This document shows, piece by piece, positions 56,676-64,000 of a DNA stretch of 64,000 nt. This DNA is from Pseudopyrenochaeta lycopersici (taxonomy: Eukaryota > Ascomycota > Dothideomycetes > Pleosporales > Pseudopyrenochaetaceae). The notes below the pieces were generated by a model. The model was given only the letters and a program-made list of their open reading frames with translations, was not told the origin of the DNA and ran no database searches. Both the position numbers and the translations under genes were made by a program. Position 1 is the stretch's first letter, and the number at the start of each line of letters is the position of its first letter. The stretch lies in contig NHZP01000016.1 in assembly GCA_003313425.1 (NCBI GenBank), positions 620,001 through 684,000 on the forward strand, read 5' to 3'.

Positions 56676-57665
56676 AGCTTTCTTTTTGCTGTTGTGATTG
56701 TCTTGGGTGGGCAAGATGTTGTGGTGGTGTTGGTGTTGGTGATAGTGGGAGGCGGAAGGGTTGGCCTTCAGGACCACAACCACAACAGCACACACGGGCT
56801 GGAGTACATTTCTGCCGTAAAAGAGCTCTACTGTTTCTTATATAGGACTCTGTTTTTCAAATTCTTTTTACATCCTACTATAGTACTATTTTATTTTTTA
56901 AGCTTCGAAGAATAGCAAGAGAAATACGAGCAAACACGCCTTACCATAACTTCCAAACTAAGATGATATGCAATAATGGGAAATGCAAAAGTCTCAATCA
57001 GCAATAAGTTGGATTTCGAAAGTCTGGGTGCCTCAACTCCAATAAGAATTGTAAGAGGTGGTCTTTTCATCATGCTCCGCCATTTGTCTTCGCAACTTCA
57101 GTTCATTTGGACGTTTTGATTTCGTGGTGTCTGTCCCTGCTCATCGCACTTCCAGTCTTGGGCGGCTTATATGGACATATATATCCATAATCAACTTCCA
57201 TACTATTCCTTTGCAATATCTGACGCAAAATGACAATCTTTGAAGATGTGAACCTTATAAAGAGAGAGGGGCGTTCCACAGAGTGGTAAAGAGATGAACA
57301 CAGTGTTGACATATTGTAGTCCTCTGTCTGGACAAGCTGGTGATAGTTGTGTAGGCCACGAAAAGGGTTGTATAATGCGGAGCAATGACAAAAGGTTATA
57401 GAAAGGTTTTGGAGAGTAATGGTCGAATTTCGATTCAAACATCGCAATAAAGACATGTTGAGTGTGATTGATATGTGATTGATTTAATATCTTTGTCGCT
57501 ATGAAGTCGCGTATCTGTGACAATGCTGTCGGAGTGATGATGCTATGCAGTGCCAAAAAAAAAGCCTTCCAACGCCGCGCTATGCAGAAACCAAAAATCC
57601 AACATCTACACCGTCTAGCATGCGTCTTTTTATGAACAAGTTAACAAAACCAACAAATATGTTGC
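56676..57665. other. Intergenic between tRNA-Gly and the pcf11 3' end
   Basis: Contains T-rich runs near 56840-56900 and the probable 3' UTR of pcf11 on the right. No supported gene; open frames of 60-117 codons on the minus strand near 57100-57560 lack motifs. Confidence 0.5.
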
Positions 57666-59931
57666 TCAAAAAGCCCTGACCTTCTTACCCTCTCCATTTG
57701 TACCCATTCCGTCCTCAGCTCGTCGCTTGCCAAGAACTGAATCCGGTGTCCCCGGCATAGCTATACCAGCTCCTTTGCTGTATTCTTCAAAGCAGGTGGC
57801 ATGATACACTTTTCCTCCAACGTTGAGCGCATCCATCCACACAAAGTCGTTCGCCTCCACACTCCACACCGTCTCGAATTTCTCTTGACAAATTGGACAA
57901 GGGGCCTGTTGCAATACTACGTCCTGTGGCACGCTCACATACCTGTCCTTGGTCTGTTTTTTAGGCTTCGCTGCGCCCCCTGTGGCGGAGTTGGGGTCGG
58001 TGGAGATCAGATTTGGGGCTGTCTCATCAACTTCCCGGTACTCGATCCACTCCTTCTCAGGAATATACCAGCTACGATGTACACCGCGCTTTGCTGCATC
58101 CGGGTCTTTGACTTTAAAGTGCCAATCCATATGGCGGGCCTTTTTCTCCTTACCCTCTGGGGTTGCATCGAAGCGACGGCCGCAGGTAGCGCAGATATTG
58201 GGTTTGCTTTCATAGAGACGGGAGACGAGGTGGAAGCGTGGCTGCTTCATTGAGGCGGTGGTAAGTTCGATCTGGTCCACCAGATTTGTCGGTACTGAAG
58301 ACTGTCGTGTCATCGGCTGAGATGAGGTTGGGGTTGCTGGCGTAGGAATGGCACCAGGCACGCTGCCCAGAGCTTTGAGAAGCCATTCAGCACTACCAAG
58401 CGCGGGAGCGGCAGTAGCTGGCTGCGGTGGCAGCTGTGGGATGAGTGTGCTTTGCACTGGCGTTGGATGCGAGACTGGCGGCGCTGCAGCGGGTTTGTTG
58501 AATTGGGCTAGTAACGCGGCGAGGTTAGCTGTGGGCGTACCGCCGGATGGCGCTGGGGGGGCTGCTTGTGGGACTGCTACTGGAGTCGAGATGGGTAGTG
58601 GGAAGCCTTGAAAAGGTGGTTGGAACGGAACAGGTGCTGCTACAGACGATGACTGTGTTGGAGATGAGACACGCTTTAGCAAATCTGCTAGATTGAGGGC
58701 CGGAGGGTTTGCTGGGGGAGGTTGCGGTGTATGCTGCACGGGTGGTCTAAAGCCAGCCAGGAGTTGCGCAACATTTGGTGGAGCGCTGCTTGGTGAAGCA
58801 GCAACGGGAGGGAATTGCGGAGGGAAGTTGGGGGGATTTGCGTGTTGCTGTGGGTATACTGGCGTTGATGGAGGAAATGTTGGCGTTGGAGCTGGAGGGG
58901 GTGCTAATGCCCGAATTTGCTGTCGCACGGCTTCTAGTTGCTGAGGAGGCAATGTCTGTGTATCAAGAATCTGTTTGAGTGACAGGAGCGCCTGCAGCTT
59001 TGTCCGTAGGGCTACGTCAGCAGGGTTATGTGCGAACAGTGCCTGTGTTGTGGATATCAGCTGTGTAACTTCAGTCTTCAATTCAGCAAGATCAACCGAT
59101 GACATTGGCTGAGATTGTGGCTGAGGCTGTTGATGATAAGCGGTAGGCGGCGTAGCAGTATGCGCGGGCGGCGGTGGGTATTGCGAAGTTGGTACAAACG
59201 GCTGTGGCGGCATTGTTAGCCAACGAAAATGGCCATTTCGAGGATCTGAGCTTACTGGTCGCGCGCGCGGATCATTGGGAGCCACATAACGCGGCACATT
59301 CTGCGGCGGCGTCGGTGTGCTCCTCCAAGCTACATTTGTGGGTGGCCGAGGCGGGAGTGCGTGCTGCGGTCGCTGAACCTGTTGCTGAACAGCTGCTCGA
59401 ATCTTAGTCAGGGCATTCTCGATGTCCTTTGTCACATCGACGGGGAACACAGGGCGAGGATCCATGGACTCAGGAACAGGCTGCTTCCACGTGCGCAACA
59501 AGCCTTCCATGGCCTTTCGCGTGTCTTGCGCCATGACTAGATAGGCGTCCATGAAGGTGCGATAGAGATTGCGGCCGATATAGACGGTATATGGAGTGCC
59601 AACATTCTTGACAATAGAGTCGAGGACATAGAGCGCTGGGAGTTTCCACTCAGGGCGAGTCTACTACATGTCAGTCACATGCACGTCTTGGGAAGAGTAT
59701 ATGCGAGAGAAACGGTGGAAAAAGAGGAAAGAGAAAAGAGAAATCACGGGCAGGTTCCAGACAACTCACCGATCGGATGTGGTTCTCGAGCTCTGTCGAT
59801 ATGGCTTCCGCATACTCTGTGTTCTCCTTGGCGATGAGGGTTAGATTGCTTATCTCTGGTCTACTGTTCAACCTCAGATCTTGCAAAGCATCTCGGAAGT
59901 CGGCTGCCACTTCGGCAGCTGGCATAGACAT
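57666..59931 (-). CDS. pcf11: mRNA cleavage and termination factor Pcf11
   Basis: CDS complement of 57666..59660 and 59770..59931 (718 aa). Pcf11 is a subunit of cleavage factor IA; it binds Ser2-phosphorylated RNA polymerase II C-terminal repeats and promotes 3' processing and termination. The N-terminal CID (about 8-140) is readable: EVAADFRDALQDLRLNS, NLTLIAKENTEYAEAI, then, across the 109 bp intron, WKLPALYVLDSIVKNVGTPY and GRNLYRTFMDAY. The middle is Pro/Gln/Ala-rich and disordered. The C-terminus has two zinc-binding parts: CATCGRRFDATPEGKEKKAR with HMDWHFK, and CPICQEKFETVW with YHATCFEEY. Between them are the Clp1-binding-type residues RSWYIPEKEWIEYREVD. It is divergent from iws1. The start at 59931 was chosen because the next upstream codons contain no ATG. 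Confidence 0.95.
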
Positions 59932-60634
59932 GATGGGCAAGTGTTTGGGGAGGGGGGAAGAATAGGAGATGATGTGCTAGGTTAGGAAATGAGGTCTCGC
60001 GTCAACAGTGCAAGCAGACTGTTCGCTTGCGGTCGAGCAGTCGCACTCCGGATGAGCCCGACTTCGGGTGCCAGATGAACAAGATAGACGATGTGTTTCC
60101 GCGCTCTCGAACACAGGTAAAGACAGAGTCTGTGTTGATACTAGCTATGACGGCGCCAGATGACGCAGCAGAAAGTGCGCGGATACAGCTAGGACAGGGA
60201 CAAAACTCGCTCTCCTCCAGCCACTGTGCTCCTCCCACTGTATGACCTTCCTCCTTCAGCCAGTTGTGTCCTTTGTGATGACCAGCAGCGCACCGCTGCG
60301 GAGAAAGCCGGTCGAGGGTGTTGAGGGGGCGCCCGGCGGTGATGGGCAGACAAGTGTAAGATGCAGGAGGGAGGTGGTACGACGGCGGTTCTTTGAAGGA
60401 AGCCGCACGGACGCGCTTGTCTGCACTTACTTCACGTCCGGCGGCCGCCAAGCCCCCGGCCAATAGTATCCCCGCCCGTCATGTTCGCGATGCGCAACTT
60501 TCTTTGAACACAGCGCAGACCTCATCGCCATCGTTCCCGTGTCTGTCCGCTCCTGCCCATTCGCCAATCGACGCTTCCTCGCAGCTCTCCCTCGCCACTT
60601 CTGCAATCGCGCCTGCACGACCCAAGCAGCGGCC
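59932..60634. promoter_or_regulatory. Divergent promoter between pcf11 and iws1
   Basis: 703 bp separate the two start codons. An open frame on minus 60463-60002 overlaps plus-strand frames and is not accepted as a gene. No TATA box was seen, as usual for housekeeping pairs. Confidence 0.5.
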
Positions 60635-62092
60635 ATGGAGGACGTCGAGTTCAACAGGTTGCACTCCAACTCGCCGCTGCCTGAGGCTGGCAATGACCCA
60701 AACGACCCCCTGCGCCCTGAGATCGACCAGGAGCACTCGGTCCCAAACCCAACCAACGCCGAGCCATATCAAGACATGGAGGTGACGGAGGGCCAGGAGG
60801 GCATGCCCGACGACGACGACATCCAGGCCGGCCTATCAGATAATGAGTCTGTACTTTCTGAGGCCCTCGATGACGACCAGTTCGACCAACAGTTCGGCGA
60901 GTTCGACGCGAGCAACATCGCGATTGAGGAGCGGCCGGCGCAGGCGATCGACGAGGACAATGTCAAGCAGATTGGCGTTCACAAGCGGAAGCGAGTCGCA
61001 GGCGAGGGCCAGGAGCCGAAGAAGAAGAAAAAGCGGGCAGACAAGCCGCGCCGCAAGAAGAACAAGGACGGCGATGAGGGCGAGGATGTTGCTGATTCCG
61101 ACAGGAGGAGCAGCAAGCGATCCAAGAAGGCGGGCAAGGTTCGAGGAGCAAGTCCAGAGGACGATGTTGATGAACACCTCACCCCAGAAGAGCGTGCGTA
61201 TGCGTATCCCGTGGCTGAAGCTTTGCTAACAGACTGATCCAGGCCGAAAGCGTGCCCTGAATGCCCAAATGGACGCCATTGTCAAGAGCGGCTCGTCTCG
61301 ACGGCGAAAGAAGGACGGCATCGACCTCGAACAGATGGCCGACCAGGAGATCGAGGAGATGCGCCGCCGCATGGCCCAAGCAGCCATGGCCGATAACGAG
61401 GGCCGCAAACGCAACGAGCCCGCCCGACACAAGCTCAAGCTCCTTCCAGAAGTCACCGCGTTGCTCAACAAGAATAGCCTGAGGGACACCATTGTAGACC
61501 CCGAAGTCAACCTTCTCGAGTCCGTACGCTTCTTCCTGGAACCACTCAGCGATGGTAGTCTGCCCGCATATGATATCCAGAAAGAGCTCTTCGCATCCTT
61601 GGCCAAGCTGCCGGTTAACAAGGACACTCTGGTTGCATCTGGCATTGGCAAGGTCATCATGTTCTACATCAAGAGCAAGCGCCCAGAGTTGACCATCAAG
61701 CGGCAAGCCGAGCGCCTCTTCACAGACTGGACTCGTCCTATTCTTAGGCGAACAGACGATTACCGCAAGAAGGAGTTTATTCAGGCCGACTATGATCCAA
61801 CGTACGTGCCTCTTTTCCCCCTTCATCTATGGACACTGCTAATGAATAGCACAGTAAGGCTAAGGCCCGCGACCCAGCAACCAGCAGTCAAGCTGCCACC
61901 CAGGCAGCGAACAGAAAGAAAGCCCTCGAGGCCCCTCGTGCCTTCCAGCGCGCACGCATGGAGGCCGGTCCGACAACATACACAATCGCGCCGAAGAGCA
62001 ACGTCGTATTCAACGAGAACACACGCGGCCGTTCTACCAATGTGGATATCATGAAGCAGATCAAGGGCGGCCGAGGTGGAGGCCGGCGTTAA
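60635..62092 (+). CDS. iws1: Transcription elongation factor Iws1/Spn1
   Basis: CDS joins 60635..61193, 61243..61801 and 61855..62092 (451 aa). Iws1 binds Spt6 and travels with RNA polymerase II. The first 186 residues are acidic then Lys-rich (KKKKKRADKPRRKKNKDGD), as in other Iws1 N-termini. The TFIIS N-terminal (TND) fold is at about 275-355: VNLLESVRFFLEPLSDGSLP, DIQKELFASLAKLPVNKDTL, GIGKVIMFYIKSKRPE, and RLFTDWTRPI. The C-terminus is basic with RGRSTNVDIMKQIKGGRGGG. The two introns (49 and 53 bp; GTGCGT and GTACGT donors) keep frame. The ATG at 60635 has the context GCGGCCATGG; the frame is also open upstream, but the leader there is C/T-rich and poorly conserved in character. Confidence 0.95.
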
Positions 62093-62662
62093 GCTGTGCT
62101 GGGGAAAGGCTAGACGATATATCCCCGTCCCCTTCTATACTTTCATTCCGTACGATGGCCCCGGCTTCCGGTGTGTCGAACTTAGTCTTTAGTTACGGAG
62201 TTTGGAGTAACCTGGCACGTGGGTGTCTTTTATATGTAGGCCAAACTCTAGATTGCATAGCCGGCGTCTTGCAAAAAACAGAGTCTTTACTGCATAGCCC
62301 TCATTTTGTACAACTATCTCGTAAACCATTCTTTCCAATATGCATTGCTGTACCTCTTTTGCTCGTGACTAAACGTTCTCGACTTTTCACCCCGTGTGGC
62401 GCGCCCTGGGCATCTATACTACCACAATGTGCATTCTCAAACATCACAGAACAGATAGAAAACCGAATGAAGATCAAATTCGAACAATGAAACGGTCTCT
62501 TTGCATGCAAGATAGATTACACAGGAAGCCACGTCCGTCCAAGCATCCACTTATAATCCCACATTTTGAGGTATATCTTTTGTACAAAGTGAGACTAATC
62601 AGCGAGCTGCTCTCGACACCAATGGCCGACTCTCTCATATCTCACCCACCACACGTAGGCGT
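62093..62662. other. Intergenic between convergent iws1 and atp2
   Basis: 3' flanks of both genes. No gene was supported. Confidence 0.5.

Positions 62663-64000
<1,338 letters not shown>

Noticed and set aside
60002..60463. 153-codon minus-strand frame with several Cys
   Set aside because: Lies in the pcf11/iws1 promoter region and overlaps plus-strand frames; Cys spacing fits no family.

Overview
The window looks like a nuclear segment of a filamentous ascomycete, most likely a dothideomycete close to the Pleosporales; that placement is inferred from gene content. Genes are mostly split by 45-60 bp GT-AG introns. There are no operons, fungus-specific families are present (Chs7-like chaperone, PMT2 mannosyltransferase, CorA-like membrane proteins, a HET-like domain), and one tRNA has a canonical 37/38 intron. 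All exon joins below were derived by hand from reading frame, splice consensus and family motifs. Most joins restore one continuous frame with a length divisible by three.

Layout. 1-6.9 kb is an accessory block: a Ser/Thr kinase-like gene cut by the left edge, a CorA-like two-TM protein, and a second kinase of the same type on the other strand. 7-10.9 kb is gene-poor. It holds one small two-exon gene, an octanucleotide tandem array and a decayed ankyrin-type relic. 10.9-22.2 kb carries, all on the minus strand, an uncharacterised Cys/Ser-rich protein, RNase H2 subunit A, a membrane-anchored short-chain dehydrogenase, Pmt2 and an MFS sugar porter with a long N-terminal tail. 24.1-32.5 kb carries, on plus, a Chs7-family protein with an apparent 8-nt exon, TFIIH subunit Ssl1, an FAH-family hydrolase with a probable mitochondrial presequence, and a long charged protein split by one in-frame TAG. 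33.2-42.2 kb carries, on minus, a Hook adaptor, a secreted I9-type inhibitor and a Puf4-like RNA-binding protein with an 18-nt exon. 44.2-49 kb has two secreted M28 aminopeptidases, both with TATA boxes.

50.3-55.3 kb holds two plus-strand genes that each appear to lack one base in a short C run: an uncharacterised 510-codon gene, and a secretory protein combining a KVAPSPSP repeat with a HET-like domain. 56.4-56.7 kb has a tRNA-Arg-like locus with an expanded T loop, then a sound tRNA-Gly(GCC). The right end is housekeeping: Pcf11 and Iws1 (divergent) and the mitochondrial ATP synthase beta subunit, cut by the right edge.

Functional themes. Pmt2, Chs7 and the proline/serine repeat protein belong to wall and secretory biology. 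Ssl1, Iws1 and Pcf11 act in transcription initiation, elongation and termination. The two aminopeptidases and the I9 protein concern extracellular or vacuolar proteolysis. These are coincidences of neighbourhood, not a demonstrated cluster. The items most worth checking are the secreted HET-like protein, the expanded tRNA-Arg locus, the TAG-interrupted gene and the two microexons.
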